Shown: piece after piece, positions 1-13,582 of the stretch
Layout: every line of letters begins with the position of its first letter
How positions within the stretch are numbered: position 1 is the first letter of the stretch
NCBI GenBank assembly: GCA_039881145.1
Contig: JAYKKI010000016.1
Location: 7,217,001 to 7,281,000 of the forward strand
From: Druceiella hillmani
Taxonomy: Eukaryota > Arthropoda > Insecta > Lepidoptera > Hepialidae
Direction of reading: 5' to 3'
DNA length: 64,000 nucleotides
The notes under the pieces: generated by a model
The model's input: the letters and a program-made list of their open reading frames with translations, nothing else
Database searches by the model: none
Told to the model about the DNA's origin: nothing
Program-made: the position numbers and the translations under genes

Positions 1-1865
1 GCATCTTATCGGATCTTTCCGATTGTATTCGGATCGACATTTTTTCTTATTTATTAACACTTACAACTTTACTCGTTTATTGCGTCGAACTGTTTTAAAA
101 CGTTAAAAGCGTGTATTTAAAATATATTATTAAGAAATATTTCTATTATAAATTATTTCATAAAAATAAAATAACAGAATTAAATTAATATTTTATTACT
201 GACAACTCTCGGAAAATGTTTTTTTTTCACTTCGATTAAATAAAAATATTCCAGTATAAAAATGAAAAAAAATTAGATGTTTCACATCTGCTAGGCGCCC
301 AGTGATGGCTTACAAGCTTTATCTAATAATAATTCAATAAATCATGGATTCGATTGCAATTTGTCTTTAATCTTAATCGGTTCGTATTAAAATGTCACTT
401 CAAAGAAAGAACTTGTAACACCGACGTCGATTACTGGTATCCCACTGGCATTTGTGACAGCTGTCACGACGACATTACCTTATTTGTATATATTTTTATA
501 CAGGTATTTGCTCGGATTTAACATTATTATGAGCATTCAGTTAAAATGGGTATTAATTTTATTACCTATCGCACGTTTATACACAATAAATCGGCTACAT
601 ATTTCTGCAACAGTAATTTCCACTCCATTACTCTTATATTTTAAATATTTCTGGATATTCCTATCAATATCATCGAAATTTTAAAAATTATTTTCGATAG
701 TATTTAAATCCATTTACTGCACATATCATTTCACATATTGCATTTTGTGAGGTAACAAATTTTGCGTAATAACACCAACTTTAATAAAATTGATTAATAT
801 GCTAATTAATAAACATTGAGAATAAGTTCGAACGTGTAAACTTGTAATCAAATGCATTAAAATAATTACTCAATATCAAATAAGTAAGCTTGAAATTAAA
901 TAGACTTGATTTTAATAGAATTTAATAGATATTAGCTAAGTTAATTTCGACATTGTGAGTTTTTGTGAGTGTAAATACTGGTACACTGTTTCACCTTGTT
1001 TACTTTGAGTACAAGTTAAATGATAGATAAAGTTTTGTTGAATATTTTTGGGAGCTGGTCAAATATTATTAATTATAGATCCTATGTATATGTCGGGTCT
1101 ATACTGCCTGGTTAAGGTCTTTAATGAAGTACGTCAATTAGTGTAAAATACTTCTGTTTTTTGGTCCATTAAAATCCAGTCATTTTCCTAAAACATAATT
1201 GAAATGGGTTCGACATGTAAGATGTGTTACAAAGAGTGATAGAGCTAATTAAACAGTTACGTCGTTCGATTCATCAAAACATTTATTTCCCGATTTCAAA
1301 TCTGAGGAATCACCTTTGTTTTTATCTTTTGAGTTTTTTTATAACCAGCCGTATTTTTCAGTTTCTAAAAACTTTTTTTTATTTTTGACGTATTAATATC
1401 ATGAGAGTGGAAAGTGACACGTCTATATAAATGATTTATCACAAGGTAGCTTTAACTTTTTAACCAAGTTTTTTAATACTTCCAGAAATAGACAGAAGCG
1501 CAACGTGCTATATAAGGTCAAACACAGTTCGAACGACTTAACATCCATTGAGAAATGGGGGCCATTTTTCTCGGGGGTTATACTTTCTTGCTATTTTTTT
1601 TTAAATTCTAATGTTACTTTTTCCGGTAAGTGAATATAAATATATAACATATTTTCAAAATTTAGTACCTTAATGTCGAATGTATAAACAAACAATCGGC
1701 CAAAATACAAAAACAATATTTTAATGTTCCATTATTTTTATTACGTTCCCTTTAATTATTTTTTGTAAATACCTGGAACTTTCCGATATACCAATACTTC
1801 AAGTTGATTGTATATATAGATATAGATTTGATAAGATGAAGCATATACACAGATATGTATATCGA
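1..1865. other. Non-coding AT-rich DNA
   Basis: Only short AT-rich chance frames are visible; the longest is a hydrophobic 76-codon frame at 454-684 without codon bias. No repeat unit, RNA gene or promoter stands out. Confidence 0.5.
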
Positions 1866-1868
1866 TAC

Positions 1869-1932
<64 letters not shown>
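1866..1932. repeat. (TA)n microsatellite
   Basis: About 30 TA dinucleotides in a row, preceded by GTAT variants. Short TYR/ILE-repeat frames over it are artefacts. Confidence 0.98.
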
Positions 1933-1935
<3 letters not shown>

Positions 1936-4017
1936 AATACACATGCGCGCGCGAAATTTCGTTTTGTGGAATTTTCATCAGACTACTTGTTTTATTTATT
2001 CCTACAGTTATGTTACAAAAATGTGATGTCGTAATATATAAATATTAATTAAAAGGCTATCTAAGTAAATACTTCGTAATTGATTCGTCGTACGTCCATA
2101 TATGTCCTGGAAATTTTTTCTGTAGCTATTAAAACCAAAGCCTAGCCAGTTAAAACTTGTTTAAAATGTTGATTTTCCTGTTTTGCTTAGGAAATAATTA
2201 TTGATTCTTATAAATATCCTCGGCAACCTATATTATATTTTCGCAATGTTCAGTATATTCAATATGGCTTGCACCACATATGGATTACGAAGAAATACCA
2301 TGAAAATGGAAAATTAAGGTTGAGTGATGAACTAGTCTCCGCCTCCGACTTTTCTTGCCTTTAATTTAGTTCCACTTAATTTATTTCAGAATTTAATGAG
2401 ACTTTTATTTCTATAAAATTATGAATTCATGAAACATTAATAATTTCATAGAATCCAAACCATGGCTTTTGATTAAAAAAAATATCGAAATTTATTTAGT
2501 TGTTATAAAAAAAGATTGGATATTATAACCGTTGATTTGGATTGTAAGCTTTTATATGGTGAAAATTTAGTCAACGTTAATTTTGTAGTTTATAGTTATA
2601 TTAGAGACAATAGAAATAAATTAATTATTTAAAGTATTCCGTGTGAATTGGAGTAGAAACCAAATAAGACTTTTTTTAGCTTTTGTCTTTTGTCTGTATT
2701 TACTAAAACATCACACGCAAAACGTATCAAGCTGATTTTAATGGACATTTTGCTGCGATGGGTTCAGTATTAAAATTATTTATCTGCGATTATTTTAATA
2801 GAAAAAAATATTTAGATTTTAATCTGAATGATTTCTTCAAATTTTGACTAACAGAGTTGAAACTGAATGACTGGTTCTCAGGTAGCAAGAATCGGGTGTA
2901 AGGGCTTAAGAGTTGATGAACAGAAATTCTCGAGATGGACTTAATTCAAGCCAAGGCATAAGTTAATTTTATACAGCACACTAGCTTTGATGTTGCATTC
3001 AACCGGGTGCCGGATAAGGACCATTCATTAAAAAAAGATGTGCAGACACAGCTAACCATATAAAGCAGTAATCTTATAAACGTTAATCTTATATCATATC
3101 TTAGTTTCGCAACTCACCGCTAGGAAATTTACTCGTTGCCAACACGGACGTATTCATATAACCTAACTTAATTTATAACGTTTTAGAAGCTATTTAGCCG
3201 ATAAGATAAATCAAACAACATCTTAGAGTAATGATTACAATTGATACAAAAAAATATTTAGTTATTTTAATTGGAGTTAAGAAACAAATTAAATATATAA
3301 TGTGGAAGCAAGGAACAGGAGAAAGAAAAAATAATGTAAGTAAATAAGTTATAAAACATTTACTTTTCTTCTCATATATGTTGCTCACAATATTGTCAGA
3401 AAACAATAAACACACTGGGCTAATGGGGCAAATTTAATCAGTTGTTCCTAATATTTTCTCCATTTAAAACTTGTTAATATAAATGCACGCATCAGATAAA
3501 TGCGAAAATAATTCAATAAAAACTTCAAGAAGCACTTTCTTATTAATTAAGAAAATCTTTCTTTAATATTGGATTGTTTGGTTATATATTTCTTTATTTG
3601 CATTATTGTCTGTATATTCATTATGCTAGAGTAAATATATATAAATTATGTTACAAAAATGTTTTCTTAAATATTAAATATGAGCTCATTTCATTAATTA
3701 CAGGTTTACGTTATTTATAATCTTAATAATATGTAAAGTGGTATTATAGACACATTTTACGGCATATCATTTTCGTGTGCATACCAGTAAGAAGAAGGGG
3801 TGGTAACTGAAGTGCATGCTTTTGTAAATAGTAATATAGATATATATTCCAGCCCAGTTCGGAAAAAATCAATGGTGTAATGTACACACACGGTGTCTAC
3901 CTTATACTCAAAACGTATGTGACCCATAGACTTGTAATATTATTTGTCTTAAAAATACTTTACCAATTATCTAAAATCTTAAATTTTGTAAAGGTAGTTC
4001 AAATCATCAAAAACTTT
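1933..4017. other. Non-coding AT-rich DNA
   Basis: No supportable gene. A TTTATAT/TAAATAT-rich composition dominates, and the few frames here are short and unbiased. Confidence 0.5.
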
Positions 4018-4750
4018 ATCATTTTCACTTAACTTAGAAAATTTAGCATTGAAATTAGGTCATTGGACATGCATAAAAGAAGAGGCAAATTACCTATCAG
4101 GATTAAATACCAACCAAAAACATCGTATCCTATCGATTTCAGAAATTTGTCGATAAACAGATAATATATAACTAATTTAAAAAGTAGTAGATCGTGAATG
4201 TAAAATTTTACCTTTTGACCATTTTCACTTAACTTAGAAAATTTGGCCATTGGACACGAAAGAAAAAAATAAAGAAGAGGCGAATTATCTGTTAGAATTA
4301 AATATCAACTAAGAAATTTGTATCGCTTAGATTTCGCAAATTTATCGATAAAGAGATAATATATTACTAATTTAAGAAATAGCAGGCCGTGAATGTCATC
4401 TGTACTAGAAAATATAGACAATACTAAATAGAGGAATTGAGCAAATTATTACGTAATTTAAAAATTAACCATTTGACCATTTTCACTTAACTTAGAAAAT
4501 TTGGCATTTAAATTAGGTCATTGGACAAGAAAGAAAATAATAAAGAAGAGGCGAATTACCTCTTAGAATTAAATATCAACCAAGAACACCGTATCATTCC
4601 GATTTCGCAAATTTATCGACAAAAAGATAATATATTACTAATTTAAAAAGTACTGGACCGTGAATGGGTTATGCGCTCTAATATTTCATCTCTACTAGAA
4701 AATTTGGACAATTATAAAGAAAAAAAATGAGCAAATTATTACATAATGTA
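4018..4750. repeat. Irregular tandem repeat, three units of ~200-265 bp
   Basis: Units begin at about 4021, 4221 and 4479 with ATTTTCACTTAACTTAGAAA. Each continues with a conserved AGAAGAGGCGAATTAC-type block, an ATCGATAA block and a CGTGAATG block. Lengths differ because units 2 and 3 carry an extra ~60 bp (CTAGAAAATATAGACAAT region). The array looks old: units differ by many substitutions. Confidence 0.9.
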
Positions 4751-5740
4751 AAATTTAAGTACAATGACACTTTACAAAAAGTGATTATATCCTACCAAAA
4801 ATACAAATGTGAAAAATGCTGCAAGTTCGGTAACAACAATAAGTGAGTTAGTTGGCTTCACTGATAAAAGAATTGAGGTTTAAATGGATGACAAGTCCTA
4901 TTAAATTCACATTAAACTAACAGAAAAATAAAATTGTGTAAAGAGAAAAAAAATTGTTACTTACAAGTTAATCTTTAACTTAGTAAGTTTTAACAAAAAT
5001 TAAATCTGTAAAGTATTTTATAATTGTATTTACAAATGCATAATCAGTGACGTTTTTAAACACTGCATCGTTGTTTTTTATTTGATATATTTGATTTTAG
5101 TTATTTCAGTAATATTTCGCTTTAACTTACAACAGACACGCATTAAATACTTTCATTGTTTTTTTTATTAACAGAAGCAATGTTTTTTGCAATTACGCGA
5201 TAAAAATTGTTTTACAATAAGCGGTGTTGTATTCGATATATTTAAATGTATATTTTTATATTTTAATGAAACTAATTTGAAACATCCGTAAGAAGTTAGA
5301 ATTTTAATTTCGTCGTAATTGTGTTCGAACTTGTATAATAATTAAATCCGACAAAAATCGGTACTTCGAGCTAGCAAATTACAAAATACAACAAATTGAT
5401 TCTCACAATCTTCCACTTTCATTGTGCGGCATAAAATAATAATGACAGGTTACGAATGCTGCTAATGATTAATTAACGACTAACGACTTCATTCCCCATT
5501 GATTTGAGTTAGTGCTTGTAGTTTCCAAATCTCTATGGCGGAGTTATCGCTCATGTTGAATTGATCAGTAAATGCGAGATAAGTTTATGTTCCATTCAGC
5601 CTCAACGACGACATAAATGAAAGAAATTACCCCAAAATTCTGGTGGTTAAAGATTTAATATATAAAAAATTATATTTCCTTATATTATTTATTCAAGTGA
5701 AGTTTTTGAAGTAGCGCCATCTACCAGGAAGGAAAAATAT
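4751..5740. other. Non-coding DNA between two satellite arrays
   Basis: No gene visible. The last 30 bases hold a CTCF-like motif on the minus strand (5714-5727) immediately before the 165-bp satellite. Confidence 0.5.
5714..5727 (-). promoter_or_regulatory. CTCF-like motif
   Basis: Minus strand reads CTGGTAGATGGCGC, 12 of 14 positions of the CTCF core consensus CCASYAGRKGGCRS. It lies 20 bp before the first satellite unit. Motif match only. Confidence 0.4.
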
Positions 5741-7030
5741 GTTTTTAATACCTAAGTAACTGCTATACTATTCGGGATATTTGATAAGGTACATTCACTG
5801 AATAATAAACACGATGTGGCGATAGCTCGAGTAACAATGTAATAGATATCAAAGAAATTTTCGTTCTCATAATAATATTAAGTTCAACACTCCAGACAAC
5901 TGCATTTTTAATACCTAAGTAACTGCTGGATTATTCGGGATATTTGATAAGGTACCAATCAATGAATAATAAACCCGATATGGCGATAGCTCGAGTATCA
6001 ATGTAATAGATATCAAACAAATTTTCGTTCTCATAATAATATTAAGGTCAACACTCCAGACAACTGCATTTTTTTAAATACCTAAGTAACTGCTGGATTA
6101 TTCGGGATATTTGATAAGGTACAATCAATGAATAATAAACCCGACATGGCGATAGCTCGAGTATCAATGTAATAGATATCAAAAAAATTTCGTTCTCATA
6201 ATAATATTAAGGTCAACACTCCAGACAACTGCATTTTTTTAATACCTAAGTAACTGCTGGACTATTCGGGATATTTGATAAGGTACAATCAATTAATAAT
6301 AAACCCGATATGGCGATAGCTCGAGTATCAATGTAATAGATATCAAAAAAAATTTCATTCTCATAATAATATTAAGGCCAACACTCCAGACAACTGCATT
6401 TTTTTAATACCTAAGTAACTGCTGGATTATTCGGGATATTTGATAAGGTACAATCAATGAATAATAAACCCGACATGGCGATAGCTCGAGTATCAATGTA
6501 ATAGATATCAAAAAAATTTCGTTCTCATAATAATATTAAGGTCAACACTCCAGACAACTGCATTTTTTTTAATACCTAAGTAACTGCTGGACTATTCGGG
6601 ATATTTGATAAGGTACAATCAATGAATAATAAACCCGACATGGCGATAGCTCGAGTATCAATGTAATAGATATCAAACAAACTTTCGTTCTCATAATAAT
6701 ATTAAGGTCAACACTCCAGACAACTGCATTTTTTAATACCTAAGTAACTGCTGGATTATTCGGGTTATTTGATAAGGTACAATCAATGAATAACAAACCC
6801 GATATGGCGATAGCTCGAGTATCAATGTAGTAGATATCAAACAAATTTTCGTTCTCATAATAATATTAAGGTCAACACTCCAGACAACTGCATTTTTTTT
6901 AATACCTAAGTAACTGCTGGACTATTCGGTATATTTGGTAAGGTACTTTCAATGAATAATAAACCCTATATGGTGATTACACTAGTATCAATTTAATAGG
7001 TATAAAAAATTTCGTTTCCATAATATTAAT
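5741..7030. repeat. 165-bp satellite array, eight units
   Basis: Units start with AATACCTAAGTAACTGCTGG at about 5747, 5910, 6077, 6241, 6406, 6571, 6735 and 6901, a spacing of 163-167 bp. Units 2-7 are highly alike; unit 1 and especially unit 8 are diverged, as expected at the edges of an array homogenised by unequal exchange. Each unit contains GATATGGCGATAGCTCGAGT and ends in a T-run of variable length. Confidence 0.97.
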
Positions 7031-9224
7031 AAGTTAAACACGACTCGTTTTTCAGATTAGATGAAATAAATAATAAGGTTGATTTTAATAATATACGATT
7101 GCTTGTTGTTATTTATCTAAAGAAAATATTTTCATGTCGATATACTCCTTTGTTGTACTATAAATACTTAATTACGTATCTTTTTTTACATTACTTTAAC
7201 GTCTATTTAAATTTATTGTAAAAATGATTATACTTTACGTTTAATTAAAATATTTTTGTAATTATCGATAGGTAAATCTTATGGGGCATTTTTTATGTAA
7301 TATATAAAATGCTTAGGATTAATAATTTCTATAATATCTACTTCAGCTTACCGTGAAAATTATTATACTGCTGTATTTCATGATAGAGCGGTTGTAATTT
7401 TTGATAGGTAGAATTGATGCACATTGCTTTCACTTTCATTAATAAGATTATTTCTCCTAAAGTTGTCACGTAAATCTCAATCGTCTGTGGGATATTTTTC
7501 ATCTATAATACATAAGATGCTCACATTCAATAAGTGCGAGCATCTTACCCTGAATTTTTCAAAGATTTTGATAACAATTCGTGCTTTAAATAAAAAAAAT
7601 CGTCCGTAAATTCAGTCACATTTTTTAATTCAAACATTAATTTACAAAACTTTTAAAGTAGTTTATAGACTCTCCACGTATACTGTAGTTCTCATAGTAT
7701 GCATAATTAGTATATCATTGTTTCAAAGTAATTGAACAGGATATTGAAGGATATTTGGTTGTTATCCGACATTTCTTCTTACAAAATAATACGATGCACA
7801 GTCGCCCAATAAGCCATACCCAACGTGTTGTAAAAGTTTCTCGTCGTTTGAATGTGACATTTGAGCTATAAATATGTAAACAAAGGTCTCTTCTTTTTAA
7901 CAACCGTCCGGAGATTGTTGTGAGATGTTTTCACGTTCTGATGTCATAGTTTTTTAAGCCACGTTGATTATATTTTGTTATATAAATTCCTTTTATTTTT
8001 TGCTGCTATAGTGTGTCGGGTTAAGTCATAATTTGATTTGTGCATTTATAATTGCATTGTTGCATTTATCTCGTGATTGGATCTATGTTCAAGAAAGCAA
8101 GGAATCAAGCTGTGAGTTAAATGAGTACTTATGACACAGTTAAATAATTTTAAAATGAATTGTACGATGTATCGGTAACTTATAAACGATATAAGACTTG
8201 GGCATATTATTTAACTGTTTACTAAACAATCCATATAATATATATGTAAATACGTATGGTCATTTATTTGTTTTTATTGTATACGAAAAAACTGAACATT
8301 TGGGTGATTAGTTTCAGAACTTTCGGCGGTAGTTTCATTTGTTGAGAAGATTTAAATTAAAATGAATTTATACATAATTACCACCAAATATATTCAATAA
8401 TTCGGTGAAAATAATCGCCATTATGGAATTATATTAGTGTCTCCCTATTTATCTAACCCAAGCATTCTTCTTGAAGACAATTCGATATAAATATTAAACG
8501 ATTTTATTTAGCTTCATGTTCTGTATGTTTGTTGATTTCAAACCTGGCGGTTAATTTTTCAGCTACTTTTACTTAATCGATTCTCAGGAAACGTCCCATA
8601 CAATCAATTCCATGTCGATACAACCATCATGGAGTTCAACCTTCGGTATTCAAATCATGGTTCTACAGAGACATTACTTTCCTAACTCGTGAGACTTGAG
8701 GAGCTGCTGATTATAATTTAGTATTATGGGTCTCAAGCAAATAGTTTGTCAAGGAACTCCGTGTTCCAACTCCTCAGTCTTGATGTTGCAGTGCCTATCA
8801 TTTATATAGGTGATTCTGTTTGTTAAACGGAGTATATTTGAAGCCTGTTTCTGAAAAAAGAAATTTGTTGAAATAGCAATATTGTGGGATTTTTTTCTGA
8901 AACGGTTGAGAATTTTCATAAAGTTCCTTAATATATATGGTTCTACTCAGTTCGATGCACAAAATCATTCGTATGAATAATTGGCAGGTTCTTTGTTATA
9001 CTCTGCCTAGCGGTGGAGAGGAATCTGAGGGGATGTACATTTGAAAATTATCAGCTTACAAATAAAGCTAGTGATCTTTAAATTTGCAATAGTATTCAAT
9101 ATTTTTCATTTCTAAAACAATTGTTAAGTTCACGTTAGACGAGTAAAGTAAAAGAGTATATAGTATTTTTATTAACTCTTAAGTGTACTATTATTATTTT
9201 TCACTATGTAAATATATTATGTAA
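7031..9224. other. Non-coding DNA with an old repeat piece
   Basis: No gene. At about 8352-8402 there is a diverged copy of the segment ACGCCAAATATATTCAA that also follows the foldback elements at 15.8 and 33.3 kb. A stretch at 8946 (CAGTTCGATGCACAAAAT) recurs near 40390. Confidence 0.5.
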
Positions 9225-9226
9225 TA

Positions 9227-9820
9227 CAATGTAAATTCTTTATAATGAAACTTAAAGGACCGAGTATTTTCTTTCGTTATAGAGAGTTTTCGCTTTATGG
9301 AGTGAGTAAATAAAATACATATTTCTTAACTTTTAAAATTGTTTATTCGGTTTAATTTACGAACATATATAATCAATTCCCTTATTCTTATAGCTTAAAT
9401 TTGTTTGTTACTTTTTAAAATAACTATTTAAAATAGTCCGTCAATTTGGATTGTATTTGTTTACTATTCCAATATCTATTTTATATTTCGTATATACGGA
9501 AGCAATAATGTGTTAAGGGTTAACTTTACCCAGTAAACACAGGAATAACAGGAGTAAAATTGTGTCTATTCAGTCTCAGAATTATCGACATTTGTAAAGA
9601 TAATTTCGGAGTCTATTTGAACCTATTGGTAATAAATTTGTACTTAGTGATAATAAACTTTCAATAACTTTTGACGACTAAACAAGGTCTTTTCGTTCGT
9701 AATATAGAATGGTGGGTTCGTTATAAAGAGTGAATAAGGGTATGGGTTAGAAGACAAACCAACCAAGATCAAGCAGTATTTACGTTATAGAGAATTTTCC
9801 ATTATGAAGAGTTTACACTG
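9227..9820. mobile_element. Pogo-type MITE with TA target duplication
   Basis: The left end reads CAATGTAAATTCTTTATAAT; the reverse complement of the right end reads CAGTGTAAACTCTTCATAAT. That gives terminal repeats of at least 24 bp with few mismatches, flanked by TA on both sides (9225-9226, 9821-9822). Length is 594 bp and no coding capacity is seen. GTTATAGAGA-type motifs near both ends are like the subterminal motifs of Tigger elements. It is non-autonomous. Confidence 0.85.
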
Positions 9821-9822
9821 TA

Positions 9823-10250
9823 TATGTTTTCACAAGCATAAGAAACTTAATTAGTTGCTAAAAACCTTTTTACAATAACCGATAAACCTTTTTAATTTAT
9901 TAATTAATTGATCGAAGTTAATAGAAAGTTACTCGCATTGAAGTCGAGTTGACCGAAGTTATTTTTAGTATTGAAGTATATTTACTAAATTCCATTACCC
10001 TAAATTTTTCGAGTGTTCACGAAGGTGGTTAATGTGCATCACGCACACTGTAAAAGGGTTTGACGATTCATATTTCTTGAAGAAAAAAATATATTACTAG
10101 GCCTTTTCAATAAAAAGATATTTCCAGTCTAAATCATAAATCGAAAGCCACAAGAAATAACTCCAGTTACGGAATGCCGAATTGCAATTCAAACTTGAAT
10201 TCCTCTGAATGCACCAAGTTAAGGTTTCTCTTGAATCGTGCCGAGAACTG
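9823..10250. other. Non-coding DNA
   Basis: No gene or repeat recognised between the MITE and the hairpin at 10251. Confidence 0.5.
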
Positions 10251-10355
10251 TATAGCATTAGGGTGGCTTTTAGCTACCCTAATGCCATACATTAAATGTT
10301 ATACATTAATGTATGGCATTGGGGTGGCTAAAAGCCACATACATTAAATGCTATA
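10251..10355. repeat. Imperfect ~48-bp inverted repeat (hairpin)
   Basis: TATAGCATTAGGGTGGCTTT to CATACATTAAATG (10251-10298) pairs with CATTAATGTATGGCATTGGG to AAATGCTATA (10304-10355), with a 5-base centre. A smaller hairpin is nested in each arm (GGGTGGC/GCTACCC type). Confidence 0.85.
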
Positions 10356-10382
10356 CTTTATACACTTTATGTATATTTATTT

Positions 10383-10387
<5 letters not shown>

Positions 10388-10446
<59 letters not shown>

Positions 10447-10448
10447 AT
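10388..10448. repeat. (TA)n microsatellite
   Basis: About 60 bases of TA with single CA interruptions, following TTTATTTACTT. Confidence 0.97.
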
Positions 10449-11080
10449 TTATATATATTACGTTATTACACCACATAAAGTCCTTCAATTTAAACGTTTT
10501 TAAACCTACATTTTTTTCAAAATCTTCGTGTTAAAAGTCCATTTGTTGAGAAAATTAAGGGATAATCAAAATTTTTAGAAATTTTTGGGTTATTTTTAAA
10601 CTACTGTGATATGACTAAATACAGTTTAATTAAAATAGATAGTATTTTGTAAAGAATTCGTTATACTAAATAATTAAAAAATTATCGATATAAAAACCTT
10701 TTATTAGAATACATAAACAATTAAATAATTATTATTTTCATATTTTCAGTATTAATTAATTTATTATAACGTTGTAAATCGCCATTGGTACGCATATTAT
10801 GTATATTCCGGTATCTGTATCTATCTACACAGTGGTAAGGAATATTAGCCGCGCAGGCTCGACTTACGTTTGGCCTATTTACGTTTACTGGTTCCCCGGA
10901 GGTATTGTAAGTTCTACATTATTTATGTCGTATTAAAAGGGCAGCAACGAAGGAGGTGGTGAAAGATAGTCGATGGAATGCGTTGAGCATTTATAAATTA
11001 TCATGCTTTATCAAAATAATCAAAGATTAAAAAGTATGACTAAATGCTTAACGATCTTCGACCGTAATATACAAAATATA
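10449..11080. other. Non-coding DNA
   Basis: No supportable feature; composition becomes less AT-rich around 10800-10990 without a gene signal. Confidence 0.45.
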
Positions 11081-12732
11081 TCTATTATATAGGTTATTCA
11101 TAATTAACATCTTTTATCGGAGAGAATGTATGTATCTTTCATAGGTTATTCGTAATTAACATCTTTTATCGGGAAGAATGTATCTATCTTTTATAGATTA
11201 TTCGTAATTAACATCTTTCATAGGAGAGAATGTATGTATCTTTCATAGGTTATTCGTAATTAACATCCTTTATCGAGAAGAATGTATCTATCTTTTATAG
11301 ATTATTCGTAATTAACATCTTTTATAGGAGAGAATGTATGTATCTTTCATAGGTTATTCGTAATTAACATCTTTTATCGGGAAGAATGTATCTATCTTTT
11401 ATACGTTATTTGTAATTAACATCTTTTATCGGATAGAATGCAACTATCTTTTATAGGTTATTCGTAATTAATATCTTTTATCGGAGATAATATATCTACA
11501 TTTCATAGATTATTCGTAATTAACATCTTGTATCGGGAAGAATGTATCTATCTTTTATAGATTATTCGTAATTAATATCTTTTATCCGATAGAATGCAAC
11601 TATCTTTCATAGATTATTCGTAATTAATACCTTTTATCGGAGATAATATATCTTTCATAGATTGTTCGTAATTAACATCTTTTATCGGAGAGAACGTATC
11701 TATCTTTTATGGGTTATTCGTAATTAACATCTTTTATCCGAGAGAATGTATCTATCTTTTATAGATTATTCGTAATTAACATCTTTTATAGGAGAGAATG
11801 TATGTATCTTTCATATGTTTTTCGTAATTAATATATTTTATCGAGAAGAATGAATTTATCTTTTATAGGTTCTTTGTAATTAACATCTTGTATCGGATAG
11901 AATGCAACTATCTTTTATAGGTTATTCATAATTAATATCTTTTATAGGAAATAATGTATTGAACTCTTATATGTTAGTCGTATTTAACATCTTTTATCGG
12001 ATAGAATGTATTTATCTTTTATAGGTTATCCGTAATTAACATCTTTTATCGGAGATGATATATCTATCTTTCATAGATTATTTGTAATTAACATCTTTTA
12101 TCGGAGAGAATGTATCTATCTTTTATAGGTTATTTGTAATTAACATCTTTTATCGGAGATGATATATCTATCTTTCATAGATTATTTGTAATTAACATCT
12201 TTTATCGGAGAGAATGTATCTATCTTTTATAGGTTATTTGTAATTAACATCTTTTATCAGAGAGAACATAACTATATTTTATAGATTACTCGTAATTAAC
12301 TTTTTTTATAGAAGGGAATGTATGTATGATCTTTCATAAGTTATTCGTAATTAATATCTTTTATCGGGAAGAATGTATTTATCTTTTATAGGTTATTTGT
12401 AATTAATATCTTTTATCGGATAGAATGGAACTATCTTTTATAGGTTAGTTATAGGTTAGTCGTATTTAACATCTTTTATCGGACAGAATGTATTTATTTG
12501 TTATAGGTTATTCGTAATTAACATCTTTTATAGGAGAGAACGTATCTATCTTTTATAGGTTAGTCGTATTTAACATCTGTTATCGGACAGAATGTATTTA
12601 TTTTTTATAGGTTATTCGTAATTAACATCTTTTATCGGAGATAATATATTCGTCTTTCATAGATTATTCGTAATTGATATCTCTTATCGGAGATAATATA
12701 TCTATCTTTCATAGATTAGTCGTAATTAAAAC
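11081..12732. repeat. ~53-bp satellite array, about 30 units
   Basis: The consensus runs TAGGTTATTCGTAATTAACA, then TCTTTTATCGG, AGAGAATGTATC, TATCTTTTA. Variant units alternate GGTTATTCG with GATTATTCG and GAGAATGTA with GATAATATA, and between about 12020 and 12240 a two-unit (106-bp) block is repeated nearly exactly. The spacing is close to regular across 1.65 kb. Confidence 0.97.
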
Positions 12733-13574
12733 TGTAATAGAAATCCTAAGTTAAGTGTTTGTATCTCTATTGATATTGTAAATTTGATAATTATTTAGTA
12801 CATAATTTTATATATTAGTTAATTTCAAAATATTATTAATATGTGAACTAAGTAGCAATAGTTAGAAATATAAATAGGAGAGTTATTTAACTATTTACTA
12901 AATTAAAGTTGTTTGTTGTAATTAAGTCTGGCATAGACTATTACTATATTTATTTATATTTTCATTCTTAGAAGATTGAGAAGGGGAAAAGCTATAAAAT
13001 TTTTATTTATTTTAGGTAAAATTAAAAAAAAACTACTTTCAAATAAAAGTTAATACGCGCTTTTAAATATTATATTGCATGCAATTGTGGCTTAAAACAT
13101 GTTTTATTCCTACTTTTGCTTGTTTAAATATGATCTTCAAAAATAGTTTTTTTTAATTATACCCTGATTCTGAGTTTTAGTTTTTATCTTCCATAATCCA
13201 TGAAAATTTTATACAGATATATTTTATGGTTGGGGGCTAGATAATGTAAATTAATTTCCCTTTTGGGAAAATTTAAATACGGAATTCAGATAATGTATGC
13301 AAAGATGTATGAAACGTATAACGGATTACATTATACGCTCCATTTAAATTTGTAGAAAAGTATTCACGTAATAAATATATTAAACTTTGATACTACATGT
13401 AACTATATTTATATCGAGTAATCAATTACATAATTCATATGTATGTTACACCCTCGTATAGAAATGCCGCTCCGTATCACTAAGATATCAATCAAAATCT
13501 TTCCTCCATTAACATCAATCTAAAAAGTTCATACATCTGACCCCACGCATTTATATGTATTATGACGTTACGTA
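12733..13574. other. Non-coding DNA
   Basis: Ordinary AT-rich sequence with no repeats or coding signal. Confidence 0.5.
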
Positions 13575-13582
13575 GTCACAAG

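Noticed and set aside
1752..2048. Tyr/Ile-repeat ORFs on both strands
   Set aside because: They are translations of the (TA)n microsatellite.
5741..7030. CRISPR-like regular repeats
   Set aside because: There are no unique spacers between repeats; these are contiguous satellite units in a eukaryote.
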